This document shows positions 30,801-39,059 of a DNA stretch of 39,867 bases, in pieces. The stretch's first letter is position 1. Each line of letters begins with the position of its first letter. The stretch comes from Deltaproteobacteria bacterium (lineage in GTDB: Bacteria; Desulfobacterota; Desulfobulbia; Desulfobulbales; Desulfocapsaceae): the NCBI GenBank assembly GCA_024280265.1, contig JAJRQL010000087.1, positions 1 through 39,867 on the forward strand. Reading direction: 5' to 3'. Made by a program: the position numbers and the translations under genes. The notes beneath the pieces were generated by a model that was given only the letters and a program-made list of their open reading frames with translations, was not told the DNA's origin and did no database searches.

Positions 30801-30989
30801 CAGGGAGATCCCTGGGATTGCGGTAATGATGGAAGCAATGTCCATGTCGGTGGAAGAGCACACAACAGTCCCCGGTTGTTCACATATCCAGTTATTCCCT
30901 GTGTGCATTTCCTGTTCTACAGCCATTTTCTTCTCTTTTACAACCATAGTACTCTTAAAACCGAAGATTTTATTTCGGTCCGGCTCCAC
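27840..30989 (-). CDS. murE/murF: MurE-MurF bifunctional fusion (meso-DAP-adding MurE followed by MurF)
   Basis: One uninterrupted 1049-aa ORF. MurE motifs GVTGTNGKTSVSYLLE, NLSRDHLDYHLDMESY, NDNPRTEDP, AGKGHEKYQ, then MurF motifs DSRTIEAGDIFVALKGDRFDGHQYV, AVTGSSGKTTVKEM, NDTYNANPESM, LGDMLELGSESE, VKGSRGMHLE. Confidence 0.95.
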   Translation of the reverse strand: MEPDRNKIFGFKSTMVVKEKKMAVEQEMHTGNNWICEQPGTVVCSSTDMDIASIITAIPGISLLSGDISNCPLNRITIDSRKAAPGSLFIAISGATSDGHDFVAQAGAAHCAAILVEEGRITPDDLPEDDICILVAADTRRIYAELAEMLFSYPSEGITMFGVTGTNGKTSVSYLLESVLRGAGKQPGVLGTINYRYYDSDGNCILRPAAFTTPEPFLLQQTLRLMADNGVDSVVMEVSSHGLQQNRIGSINFDVAAFANLSRDHLDYHLDMESYFCAKKLLFKNHMRPRGKAVVSFSAEDRSWSEKLLLSCLRNGLEVLSCGEQPRSDIYPLLVTNSQQSTKVRLHTPEGECLLESPLVGDFNVANLQIVFSMARCADIAATVICDALEKATGAPGRMEQVRVARKEVTFRPAVFVDYAHTPDALGQVLRSVKQLPHGRLYTVFGCGGDRDVGKRPLMGKISEEYSDVVVLTNDNPRTEDPDSILLDIEKGMSGRPHHVDWLYSKGEDETGYVVIADRHRAIKAAIVAATGNDIVLIAGKGHEKYQLSNSGKKFFDDSLEAAEALCNWNIYSLLRATAGELIGQGELQQQKEFGAISTDSRTIEAGDIFVALKGDRFDGHQYVHQVVSAGAACLVLEDVPEDALPVPVVLVRDTEKALGDLAAYRRSVIKEMNSPLVAAVTGSSGKTTVKEMCASIFRAQWPDGPADSPGKVLKTEGNFNNLIGLPLSLLPLSPRHTAAIFEMGMNAPGEIARLTEIADPDIACIVNVHGAHLQGLGDIGGVARAKAELFQGCGQGTTLIVNSDDARVLEIAKSCEQEKIFFGVTSGESFVPDVYAVQKTSGGEENVAFILHVYQQATAVVLQTPGRHNISNALAAAAIGVAAGIEIETIARGLMAFRPEDRRMQIFSGPEGCRILNDTYNANPESMKAGITTLKDLGSSCRIAVLGDMLELGSESETLHKKTGAYVAECGIDYLAVLGEFASSVASGAVKSGMQEERVTIFKEQEECLCWLKEMAGRGEIRSGSYILVKGSRGMHLESLVERFIGEQ

Positions 30990-32877
30990 TTGTCTGCATG
31001 CTTTTTATCTGCATTACATTTTCCGGGGTCCTGTCAATCGCAAGGGTTAAGATACAAACATCCCCTTTCTCAAGTACGTTTCCGGCCTCAGGGCTCTGGG
31101 ACACTATCCGACCTGTTCCTCGCACTGTTACCTCAATTTCAGCTCCCTGCAGAAGGCGTAATCCTTTTCTCAAACTGAGCCCGATGAGATCAGGCATTTT
31201 CACCTCTTGACCTTCCAGTATCCTGGCTAGGTGATCAGATTTGACGACATCCCCGGTACCATCACCCTGAAAATTATGCTCTACGCCCTTCTTCATTTCA
31301 ACCATGTCTGCGACATTCCAGTAGACCTGCTGCAAGGCAACCATGGATGGGATGACCTTATCTATGCCCTGACATAAACCGTCCACGCCAGTATTCTGTT
31401 CTGGTAACACCTGGAGTTCTTCATCCCGTGCGACAATGAAAAGTATCATTTCAGGATTTCTGGCAGGAATCACAGTGATGGCCATACGATCCCGAACATA
31501 GCTTCCGCCACGATCGTTGGGAACAAGCGAAACGGTTTCACCACAAAGAGAGGATGAACCAAGTATGCCCGGTCTCCCCTGAGTCAGGAGTAATGACTGC
31601 AGTGCTTCCGAAACCAGAGAGGGCAAAACATTCCGTCCCTGCAACTCTCCCCGGAAGGCATCATAGTAAAACTCCTTTTGTCCAGGTCGTTCCATAATCT
31701 TGTTAAGAATATGAGGTTGTATCTTTTTCCCTCCATTCAACAGATGTGCCATCCCAAGCAAAACTTTCAACGGTTTCGCTGTTGCCGGGATGGCGCCATA
31801 ATCAAGCCCGGGTCGGGTTTTTTCAAACCTGGGAGTATCTGTCTGGAGTTTTTTTCCTCCGGAAAAGTCCACGTTCATTTTCGTGGTCAACTGTAGACGC
31901 TCAAAAAGACGAAGTTGGCTGCCAAGATCAGTCTTTGCAGATACCAGGCTCCAGGGATACACCTGTTTCCCCTGCTCCCACCCGCCTTGCAGGAGTGCTG
32001 CATCCCTGTAAAAGCGGCGAATCTCATCAGGAACCACCATCGGGGTAAGAAGAAGATTATCCAGGACCCCTTCCCGACCCTGCCAGATCTTGTTGGGATT
32101 GTAGGTCGGATAACTGGCCCCTGCAATAATTCGTCCCTGATCGGTATCAAGAAGCAGAGAACTAATGCGGTCTCCTCCACTTCTGTTTGCAAGGCCCCGC
32201 ACATACTTCTCAAGAATGGCCTGAATCTTCATGTCCAGAGTCAGGACCAGATCATGGCCGCGACCTGTTGTATGAGTAAGACCTTTCAAATCTATGGCAG
32301 GGAAATCTTCCTGCCGCACCCTATCCTGACTCAGAAGCCGGTTATAATAATGCTCAACTCCGGCAAGACCAAGATTTTTTTCTGAATACCCAATCAGCTG
32401 TGATGCATTTTCCTGTTGCGGGTAAGCTCTTGCCACTTCTCTGTGCAGATAAACCCCGGGAAGGTTCAACCGGGTAATCGCATCCTCGTCCTCCTGACCG
32501 ATCGCTCTCTGCAACCAGACGAGCTGGGAATCCCGTTCGATTCGGGAAACAATCTCAGATTCAGTCAGACCGAGTATTTCCGATAGCTTTTCAGCGGTCT
32601 CTTCTATATTCCAGACATCCCTTGGACGAACGTACAGGGACACCCGCTCAAGTGTCCTGGCAAGTTCCTTAAAATTACGATCATAAATCGTACCACGAAC
32701 ATTGTCTACCACTTCACTCTCTGACGGAAATGTCTCTCGCCAGATATCAACAATATTCGCCAGTTGTTCTTTATAGAGAGTTCCAGCGCCTGTTATGGCT
32801 ACAAGGAGTATAATCAAAAAAAGCCAGAGCTTTCGCCTTCCGGTATCTGTTGTTCTGAGACGAGATCTCCTGGCCAT
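30970..32877 (-). CDS. ftsI: FtsI/PBP3-like class B penicillin-binding protein homologue with C-terminal PASTA domain; transpeptidase motifs appear degenerate
   Basis: RGTIYDRNFKELA, LNLPGVYLHREVARAYPQQENASQLIGYSEKNLGLAGVEHYYNRLL, LVLTLDMKIQ, DQGRIIAGASYPTYNPN, PLKVLLGMAHLLNGGKKIQPHIL and PASTA VKMPDLIGLSLRKGLRLLQGAEI. Position between ftsL and murE. Confidence 0.9.
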   Translation of the reverse strand: MARRSRLRTTDTGRRKLWLFLIILLVAITGAGTLYKEQLANIVDIWRETFPSESEVVDNVRGTIYDRNFKELARTLERVSLYVRPRDVWNIEETAEKLSEILGLTESEIVSRIERDSQLVWLQRAIGQEDEDAITRLNLPGVYLHREVARAYPQQENASQLIGYSEKNLGLAGVEHYYNRLLSQDRVRQEDFPAIDLKGLTHTTGRGHDLVLTLDMKIQAILEKYVRGLANRSGGDRISSLLLDTDQGRIIAGASYPTYNPNKIWQGREGVLDNLLLTPMVVPDEIRRFYRDAALLQGGWEQGKQVYPWSLVSAKTDLGSQLRLFERLQLTTKMNVDFSGGKKLQTDTPRFEKTRPGLDYGAIPATAKPLKVLLGMAHLLNGGKKIQPHILNKIMERPGQKEFYYDAFRGELQGRNVLPSLVSEALQSLLLTQGRPGILGSSSLCGETVSLVPNDRGGSYVRDRMAITVIPARNPEMILFIVARDEELQVLPEQNTGVDGLCQGIDKVIPSMVALQQVYWNVADMVEMKKGVEHNFQGDGTGDVVKSDHLARILEGQEVKMPDLIGLSLRKGLRLLQGAEIEVTVRGTGRIVSQSPEAGNVLEKGDVCILTLAIDRTPENVMQIKSMQTSGAGPK

Positions 32878-32919
32878 TGATTATTTACGATTCCCCATCC
32901 CGAATCCTCCTGGAGGGCT

Positions 32920-33291
32920 CTAAAACTTAGGGTACTGATCAGACGTTGGTCTTTGGATCGCCAGTTCATTTGAAGCCATTGTCCCCACTACTTCAGAAGA
33001 AAAAAGCTGCGCTTTTCTGGCACGAAGCAGGATGTTATTTCCCATCAGTTCTGCATGACTGGCTTCAATATCTGCGATCTCTGCCGCAAGCTTATCAGCT
33101 GAGCCATGCAGCAGGCTAAAGGAAATAACAACAAACAGGACTGAAGCCAGTAAAACTTTGGCCACTCCGGCCCAGAGCTGTTTTCCACCAGGCAACACAA
33201 AGCCATGGGACCGCCTGCTACTGGTGCCGGTGTGATAGCGAAAAGAATTTCTACGTGGAATCATCGTGTTAGCAGAAGGATTAATAATCAT
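32920..33291 (-). CDS. ftsL: FtsL-like cell division protein
   Basis: Small bitopic protein (TM VAKVLLASVLFVVISFSLL, then heptad-like region) between rsmH and ftsI. Start taken at MIINPSANT. Ends with TAG. Confidence 0.75.
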   Translation of the reverse strand: MIINPSANTMIPRRNSFRYHTGTSSRRSHGFVLPGGKQLWAGVAKVLLASVLFVVISFSLLHGSADKLAAEIADIEASHAELMGNNILLRARKAQLFSSEVVGTMASNELAIQRPTSDQYPKF

Positions 33292-33307
33292 GGTTTCACC
33301 TCTTCTT

Positions 33308-34207
33308 TTATATCTTTTCAGCAACCCGTAAGCGGGCACTCCGTGACCTTCTATTAATTTCCCTTTCCACTGAGCCTGCAACAACAGGCTTTTTGGTCAG
33401 AACGTTCAACTCTTCATTGTCACGAAACTTTCGTTTCACCATCCGGTCTTCCAGCGAGTGGAAGGAGATGACACAAAACCTGGCACCTGGCTTCAGATAC
33501 TGAACACCGTCTTCCAAAATCCCAGCAAGATTCTCCAGCTCCGTGTTTACAGCTATTCGCAGGGCCTGAAAAACCCGTGTGGCAACATGAATTCTCTTTG
33601 GATGAAATGGCCTGGGTACTGCCCGTGCCACAAGATCCGCAAACTCTTTTGAAGTAGTAACAGGAGACACAGCACGCTCTTTCACAACATATGATGCAAT
33701 CCTTCGTGCCTGTTTCTCCTCGCCATAATAGAAACAGATGTCGGCAAGCTCCTCTTCTGTACATTCGGCAAGAATTGATGCTGCGGTGACCTCCCTCCTG
33801 ACATCCATTCTCATATCCAAGGGCTCTTCCCGTTGAAAACTGAATCCACGCTCTCCCATGTCAAGTTGTAGAGAAGAAAGACCAATGTCAATGAGGATAC
33901 CGTCCACCAAGCCAACTCCAGCCTCGGCCAGACCGGCACCAATTTCAGAAAAATTCCTTCTCACTATGGTTAACCGATCACCATACGCTTTCAAACGTTC
34001 TCGACTCCTGTCGATAGCCGCAGCATCCCAATCAAAAGCTATCACGCGGCCACCGGGAGAACTCTGCTTCAGGATGGCCTCACTGTGGCCACCAAGCCCC
34101 AGAGTGCCATCCACATAAACCCCACCGCTGTGAGGAGCAAGAAACTCAAGAGTCTCCCGGGGTAAAACTGAACAATGGATTTCAGCTGCAGTCTGCTGCT
34201 TACCCAT
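33308..34207 (-). CDS. rsmH: 16S rRNA m4C1402 methyltransferase RsmH (MraW)
   Basis: GGVYVDGTLGLGGHSEAIL, GILIDIGLSSLQLDMGERGFSF, HVATRVFQALRIAVNTEL, FCVISFHSLEDRMVKRKF. Confidence 0.97.
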   Translation of the reverse strand: MGKQQTAAEIHCSVLPRETLEFLAPHSGGVYVDGTLGLGGHSEAILKQSSPGGRVIAFDWDAAAIDRSRERLKAYGDRLTIVRRNFSEIGAGLAEAGVGLVDGILIDIGLSSLQLDMGERGFSFQREEPLDMRMDVRREVTAASILAECTEEELADICFYYGEEKQARRIASYVVKERAVSPVTTSKEFADLVARAVPRPFHPKRIHVATRVFQALRIAVNTELENLAGILEDGVQYLKPGARFCVISFHSLEDRMVKRKFRDNEELNVLTKKPVVAGSVEREINRRSRSARLRVAEKI

Positions 34208-34677
34208 CAGAGAATCCCCAGCTTGGACAGACCCTCATCAAAGCTGTCAAAGTTCTCTCGTGTTGCCTTCAATTCAAACTGCCAGGCCTCTTTGTCCCAT
34301 ATTTCAACCCAGTCACGCATACCAGTAAGGATAACCTCTTTCCCAATCTGCAGTTCGCTGCGAAGTGAGGCAGGAAGTACAATCCGGCCCTGCTTATCAA
34401 GGTTACAGGCCGTTACGCCTGAAAATACAAGACGAATAAAACTTGTTAAACCAGGCTGCTCCTTACCCTGATCCACCAGTTTATCTTCAATTATTTCCCA
34501 CTCAGAAACCGGATATACCCGCAGATGTTGTTTCCATGGAGCGATCATCAGAGTCCCGGAACCATACTGGGCAAGCACGTCCCGGAACCGACTTGGAAAG
34601 TTCAACCTTCCTTTGCCATCCAGAACGTGCTCAGACATGCTCCGAAATCTGCTTTTTATGATTTTAGTATCACCCAT
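34207..34677 (-). CDS. mraZ: Transcriptional regulator MraZ
   Basis: SEHVLDGKGRLNFPSRFRDVL and CNLDKQGRIVLPASLRSEL (two MraZ/AbrB-like DxKGR motifs). The ATG at 34677 is preferred over the TTG of the ORF track (34713). The stop overlaps the rsmH ATG. Confidence 0.9.
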   Translation of the reverse strand: MGDTKIIKSRFRSMSEHVLDGKGRLNFPSRFRDVLAQYGSGTLMIAPWKQHLRVYPVSEWEIIEDKLVDQGKEQPGLTSFIRLVFSGVTACNLDKQGRIVLPASLRSELQIGKEVILTGMRDWVEIWDKEAWQFELKATRENFDSFDEGLSKLGIL

Positions 34678-34720
34678 CCAACACCACCCTTGACCCACTT
34701 CACTCCATTTCAAACCACCA
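34673..34720 (-). promoter_or_regulatory. Putative MraZ operator (array of TGG(G/N) repeats)
   Basis: Reverse strand reads TTATGGTGGTTTGAAATGGAGTGAAGTGGGTCAAGGGTGGTGTTGGATGGG. TGG starts lie at 10, 10, 11 and 10-bp steps, resembling the described MraZ box. Confidence 0.6.
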
Positions 34721-34728
34721 TAATAAGT

Positions 34729-34756
34729 TTTATAGCAGGATTGTTTCGCTTGTCAA
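34729..34756 (-). promoter_or_regulatory. Sigma70-like promoter for the mraZ/dcw operon
   Basis: Reverse strand TTGACA (34756-34751), 16-bp spacer, TATAAA (34734-34729), just upstream of the TGG array. Confidence 0.7.
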
Positions 34757-35004
34757 GAAATTTCACCAAATTTCACATGGCATTCAGGGGGGTTACACAG
34801 AGAGACCCGAAGCACTCCATATGGTGGACAGCAGGTGACACACCACAACAGCTTGCGACAACAGGGCCATAACGTAGGCAACAGGAAAACAGCCCCACAG
34901 TGCCAAGACCGTTGAACGTGCTGATAATACAGAATGATTAAAAACATAAAAAAAACATGCCTAGTTTAAGAAGAAGTCAGTGGTGTAAAATGGTGGGGAG
35001 AGGA

Positions 35005-35040
35005 TTCAGAAAAAAGAACCAGAAAGGCCCGTTTGGGCCT
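35005..35040 (-). terminator. Putative intrinsic terminator downstream of panB
   Basis: Reverse strand AGGCCC-AAAC-GGGCCT followed by TTCTGGTTCTTTTTTC. Confidence 0.5.
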
Positions 35041-35185
35041 GGGCCAGAAAAGACAAACTTCAATTCACAATTGAACAGAATTCAGAAGAAAGCAGGATGG
35101 AGGCATGGTTACCCGACAAAAAACAAAAAAACGGTACACCGGCCAGTTAATCATAGACGCCTGTCAGCCAAACAGGAGGGGCACG

Positions 35186-36022
35186 TCACATGCCAAGGAG
35201 TTTTCGCAAATCCGATACAGAGGAAAAGCTGTGTGCTTCATCAGGGAAGATGCTGTCGCGCACCTCACTGTTATAACTAACCACAGCCTCTTTTATCATG
35301 GGGGCCAGGCTGCAGTATGACTTTACAAAACTTGGAATAAATTTATCAAACATTCCCAACATATCGTGGGTCACCAGAACCTGCCCGTCACAGCCCCCTC
35401 CAGCCCCGATACCTATGGTGGGAATTGTTATTTCTTCAGAGATAATCTTCCCCAGTTCTCCAGGGATACATTCAAGAACAACAGCGAAAGCACCCGCCTC
35501 TTCAAGGGCCCTGGCCTCAGCAATCATCTTTTTAGCAGATTCAATATCACGTCCCTGTACTTTGTAGCCACCAAGCTGTGTGGCAGTCTGCGGAGTAAGA
35601 CCTATATGTCCCACAACAGAAATACCTGCCCGAACCAGAGATTTCAAGGTACCACATACTTCAAAACCGCCCTCCAGTTTGACAGCATCACAACCCGCCT
35701 CTTTTAAGAATCGCCCACCATTGAGAATGGCATCTCGCGTATCTGTCTGATAAGAGCCAAAGGGCATATCACCAACCACAAAGGCATCAGGTGCACCACG
35801 CCGTACTGCTGAGGCATGATGAATCATTTCATCCATAGTCACAGGAACCGTTGAATCATAGCCAAGCACCACCATTCCCAGGGAGTCACCCACCAGAAGA
35901 ATATCCACATCGGCCGCTGCAAGCATGGAGGACATACCTGCATCATAGGCAGTAAGCACGGTGATCTTCTCACCCATCTTCTTCATGGCAACAATGCCAG
36001 CTACAGTTTTGCGTTTCAGCAC
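35186..36022 (-). CDS. panB: 3-methyl-2-oxobutanoate hydroxymethyltransferase
   Basis: KITVLTAYDAGMSSMLAAADVDILLVGDSLGMVVLGYDSTVPVTMDEMIHHASAVRRG, VVGDMPFGSYQ, GHIGLTPQ, IGIGAGGGCDGQVLVTHDMLG. Confidence 0.98.
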   Translation of the reverse strand: MLKRKTVAGIVAMKKMGEKITVLTAYDAGMSSMLAAADVDILLVGDSLGMVVLGYDSTVPVTMDEMIHHASAVRRGAPDAFVVGDMPFGSYQTDTRDAILNGGRFLKEAGCDAVKLEGGFEVCGTLKSLVRAGISVVGHIGLTPQTATQLGGYKVQGRDIESAKKMIAEARALEEAGAFAVVLECIPGELGKIISEEITIPTIGIGAGGGCDGQVLVTHDMLGMFDKFIPSFVKSYCSLAPMIKEAVVSYNSEVRDSIFPDEAHSFSSVSDLRKLLGM

Positions 36023-36025
36023 GGC

Positions 36026-37090
36026 TCAGTCTCCTGTATCAAATAGAGTGGGTTGGTGTTTCATACTACCGGGAAGGGAGCGACCAAAGTGCTCATAAGC
36101 TGTCATGGTTGCCATTCGCCCCCGTGGTGTTCGTGTTAAAAATCCAGATTGAATCAAAAACGGTTCATACACGTCTTCAAGGGTGTTTTTCTCCTCACAA
36201 ACCACAGTGGCCAGCGTCTCAAGCCCAATTGGCCCTCCTTGAAATTTATCAATAATGGCGAGCATGATCCGTCTATCCATGTCATCAAGACCAAAACGAT
36301 CCACATTGAGTAAATCCAGGGCCTCATCTGCAACTTTTGCAGTCACCGATGGATGACTGCCAACTTCGGCAAAATCGCGCACCCTGCGCAGCAACCTGTT
36401 GGCAATCCTGGGAGTACCACGAGACCTGCGGCCAAGTTCCAGCGCACCCTCAGGATCAACCTTCATACCGAGAAGAGCAGCAGAGCGTGCAATGATGCGA
36501 ACCAGTTCTTCAGGCTCGTAGAGTTCGAGACGAAGGATCACCCCAAAACGATCACGTAGTGGAGGGGTCAACAGACCGGTTCGGGTGGTGGCTCCAACTA
36601 GGGTAAAGCGCGGCAGATCCATTTTCACTGATCGGGCCCCAGGCCCCTGACCAATGATAAGATCCAGCTGAAAATCTTCCATTGCAGGATAGAGTATCTC
36701 TTCCACCGCATGATTTAAGCGATGAATCTCATCAATAAAGAGAACATCCCCTTCCTGAAGGCTGGTGAGAATGGCTGCAAGATCTCCCTGCCGTTCAATA
36801 ACCGGGCCGGAAGTCACCTTGATCCCTGCCCCCATTTCATTGGCTATAATGTAGGAAAGTGTGGTTTTCCCAAGCCCGGGATAACCATGAAAAAGGACAT
36901 GATCGAGAGCCTCACCCCGCGCCCTGGCTGCCCGCATAAAGATGTCCAGGCTTTTACGCAATTGCTCCTGTCCCACGTATTCATCAAGGCTCTTGGGCCT
37001 GAGAGCGTGATCCGGCGCAAACAGTTCTTCCCGCACGGGAACTGGTGCCACAAGCCTGTCGTTGGCTTTGATCTCTTCTTCAAAGTTCAT
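36026..37090 (-). CDS. ruvB: Holliday junction branch migration helicase RuvB
   Basis: [80 protein letters not shown]. Confidence 0.98.
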   Translation of the reverse strand: MNFEEEIKANDRLVAPVPVREELFAPDHALRPKSLDEYVGQEQLRKSLDIFMRAARARGEALDHVLFHGYPGLGKTTLSYIIANEMGAGIKVTSGPVIERQGDLAAILTSLQEGDVLFIDEIHRLNHAVEEILYPAMEDFQLDLIIGQGPGARSVKMDLPRFTLVGATTRTGLLTPPLRDRFGVILRLELYEPEELVRIIARSAALLGMKVDPEGALELGRRSRGTPRIANRLLRRVRDFAEVGSHPSVTAKVADEALDLLNVDRFGLDDMDRRIMLAIIDKFQGGPIGLETLATVVCEEKNTLEDVYEPFLIQSGFLTRTPRGRMATMTAYEHFGRSLPGSMKHQPTLFDTGD

Positions 37091-37707
37091 GCAAGTGCCC
37101 GCAGTCCTTCCCGAATAAGTTCTTCGACCTTCATAGAGTTAAACACTTCATCGCCAAGCCTGCTTTTCACCTGTCCCAGAGCATCAGCTGCCACATTTTC
37201 CGGATACCCGAGGTTAACAAGGGCAGACAGAGCATCACCCAGGGATGCTCTATCTCCCGAATCGACAGGAGTAATTCCCGATAATTCAGATGTAGCTGTC
37301 TGTAAGTCTCCTACCTTATCCTTGAGCTCCATACAGAGGCGCTCTGCCGTCTTTTTCCCAACCCCTGAAATGGTGGTCAGGGCTTTTACATCTTCCGTGG
37401 AGATAGCACGACAGAGGACATCAACCTGCATCCCGGATAAGACAGCCAGGGCAAGTTTGGGGCCAATCCCGGAGACGGTCTTCAGGGTGAGAAACATCTC
37501 TGTCTCCACACGCTCCCCAAAGCCGAAAAGAATAATCGCATCTTCACGCACATTGGTGTGAACGTGAAGAAAGACCTCGCCCCCCTTCTCCGGCAGGCAC
37601 GAAAGGCCTTCTGTAGACCAAAAGACCTCATAACCGACACCACTTACATCAACAATACATCTGTCTGTGGCGATATACTGAACGGTTCCAGTGAGTGATG
37701 CGATCAT
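37087..37707 (-). CDS. ruvA: Holliday junction DNA helicase subunit RuvA
   Basis: [46 protein letters not shown]. Confidence 0.97.
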   Translation of the reverse strand: MIASLTGTVQYIATDRCIVDVSGVGYEVFWSTEGLSCLPEKGGEVFLHVHTNVREDAIILFGFGERVETEMFLTLKTVSGIGPKLALAVLSGMQVDVLCRAISTEDVKALTTISGVGKKTAERLCMELKDKVGDLQTATSELSGITPVDSGDRASLGDALSALVNLGYPENVAADALGQVKSRLGDEVFNSMKVEELIREGLRALA

Positions 37708-37719
37708 AACATTCGACTT

Positions 37720-38193
37720 TTATAAAAGTTGATGATTGGCATGACAAATTGCGACTGCAAGTGCATCAGCAGCATCACTACTGGGCTCTGCCGAGAGTCC
37801 GAGAAGAGCCTTTATCATATGCTGCACCTGAGCCTTTTCAGCCTGTCCATACCCCACAACCGCCCGCTTAACCTTCTTGGCACTGTAGTCATTGACCCCC
37901 AGTCCATTCTGCATGGCGGCCACCACAGCAGCCCCCCTGGCCTGCCCAAGTTTGAGAGCCGCTCCGGCATTTCTGGCCATAAATACCTCTTCCACTGCGG
38001 CCACATCAGGATTATGAAGCTGGATCACCTCGTTGATACCTTCAAAGATCTCATTGAGACGATTTGCCAGTGGATAACTCACCGTTGTTTTGATAACTCC
38101 GCAGGATACAAAAACCACCTTCCCTATTCCCGCATCAACGATGCCATAGCCGGTGATGCGAGAACCGGGATCAATCCCGAGAATACGCTGCAC
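37720..38193 (-). CDS. ruvC: Crossover junction endodeoxyribonuclease RuvC
   Basis: RILGIDPGSRITGYGIVD, AVEEVFMARNAGAALKLGQARGA, SSDAADALAVAICH. Confidence 0.97.
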   Translation of the reverse strand: MQRILGIDPGSRITGYGIVDAGIGKVVFVSCGVIKTTVSYPLANRLNEIFEGINEVIQLHNPDVAAVEEVFMARNAGAALKLGQARGAAVVAAMQNGLGVNDYSAKKVKRAVVGYGQAEKAQVQHMIKALLGLSAEPSSDAADALAVAICHANHQLL

Positions 38194-38207
38194 CTGTATT
38201 CGTTCTC

Positions 38208-38957
38208 TTACGATAACTGCTCCATCAACTCATCATTGATATCAAAGTTAGCATGGATATTCTGAACATCATCGTGACCTTCAAGGCTGTCAAGGAGTTT
38301 CAAAAGAGCCTTGGCAGATTTCTCTTCAGTAACCTCAACGATGGTCTGGGGAATCATAGTCAAAGACGCCTCAACAAAGGTAACCCCAGCCTTCTCAAAA
38401 CTGTCACGAACCTCATCGAAGTCTTCAGGTGCTGTGACCACCTGAAAAACATCTCCCTCTTCCACCACATCGTCGGCTCCCGCCTCAATGGCCAGATCCA
38501 TGAGTTCTTCTTCACTGGTACCAGACTTATCCACCAGAATAACACCTTTTTTATCAAACATATAGGCGACACATCCGGACTCCCCGAGGTTGCCACCACT
38601 TTTTGCAAAATAGTGCCGAATATCTGCAACCGTACGATTTCTGTTATCAGTCATACATTCCACAAGAACGGCAACTCCACCGGGGCCGTAGCCTTCATAG
38701 AGGATTTCATCATACACTTCACCCTCAATCTCACCGGTTCCTTTTTTGATGGCCCGGATAATATTGTCCTTGGGCATATTTTCTGAACGGGCAGTAGCAA
38801 TGGCGCTGCGAAGCCGTGGGTTACCATCGGGATCCCCGCCACCCATTCGGGCTGCCACAGTGATTTCTTTTATAAGACGGGTGAAAATCTTTCCACGTCT
38901 GGCATCGGCCGCCCCCTTCTTATGCTTTATATTGGCCCACTTGGAATGTCCTGACAT
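38208..38957 (-). CDS. yebC: YebC/PmpR-family protein
   Basis: [50 protein letters not shown]. The ATG at 38957 is the usual family start. Confidence 0.97.
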   Translation of the reverse strand: MSGHSKWANIKHKKGAADARRGKIFTRLIKEITVAARMGGGDPDGNPRLRSAIATARSENMPKDNIIRAIKKGTGEIEGEVYDEILYEGYGPGGVAVLVECMTDNRNRTVADIRHYFAKSGGNLGESGCVAYMFDKKGVILVDKSGTSEEELMDLAIEAGADDVVEEGDVFQVVTAPEDFDEVRDSFEKAGVTFVEASLTMIPQTIVEVTEEKSAKALLKLLDSLEGHDDVQNIHANFDINDELMEQLS

Positions 38958-39059
38958 AATATCTTCCTTCTTTTCTATAAAAACGTTTGGAACAGCTAAT
39001 TTAGTGCCCATGAAAACGGAGCCGGAAACACCAGTCCACCTGCTCCTGGAACCATCATC

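Noticed and set aside
30970-32877. Other SxxK-like strings in the FtsI homologue (SGGK in NVDFSGGKK, SLRK in the PASTA domain) as a possible relocated active site
   Set aside because: SGGK lies in the region normally occupied by TGxxxxGE, and SLRK is in the PASTA repeat; neither aligns with the catalytic helix. SxN and KTG are also missing.
34957-35280. 107-aa basic plus-strand ORF between mraZ and panB
   Set aside because: Overlaps the panB 3' end antisense and covers a hairpin terminator; low-complexity basic composition; no family support.
36722-37561. 279-aa plus-strand ORF spanning ruvB/ruvA
   Set aside because: Antisense to two conserved genes and spans their junction; no family resemblance.
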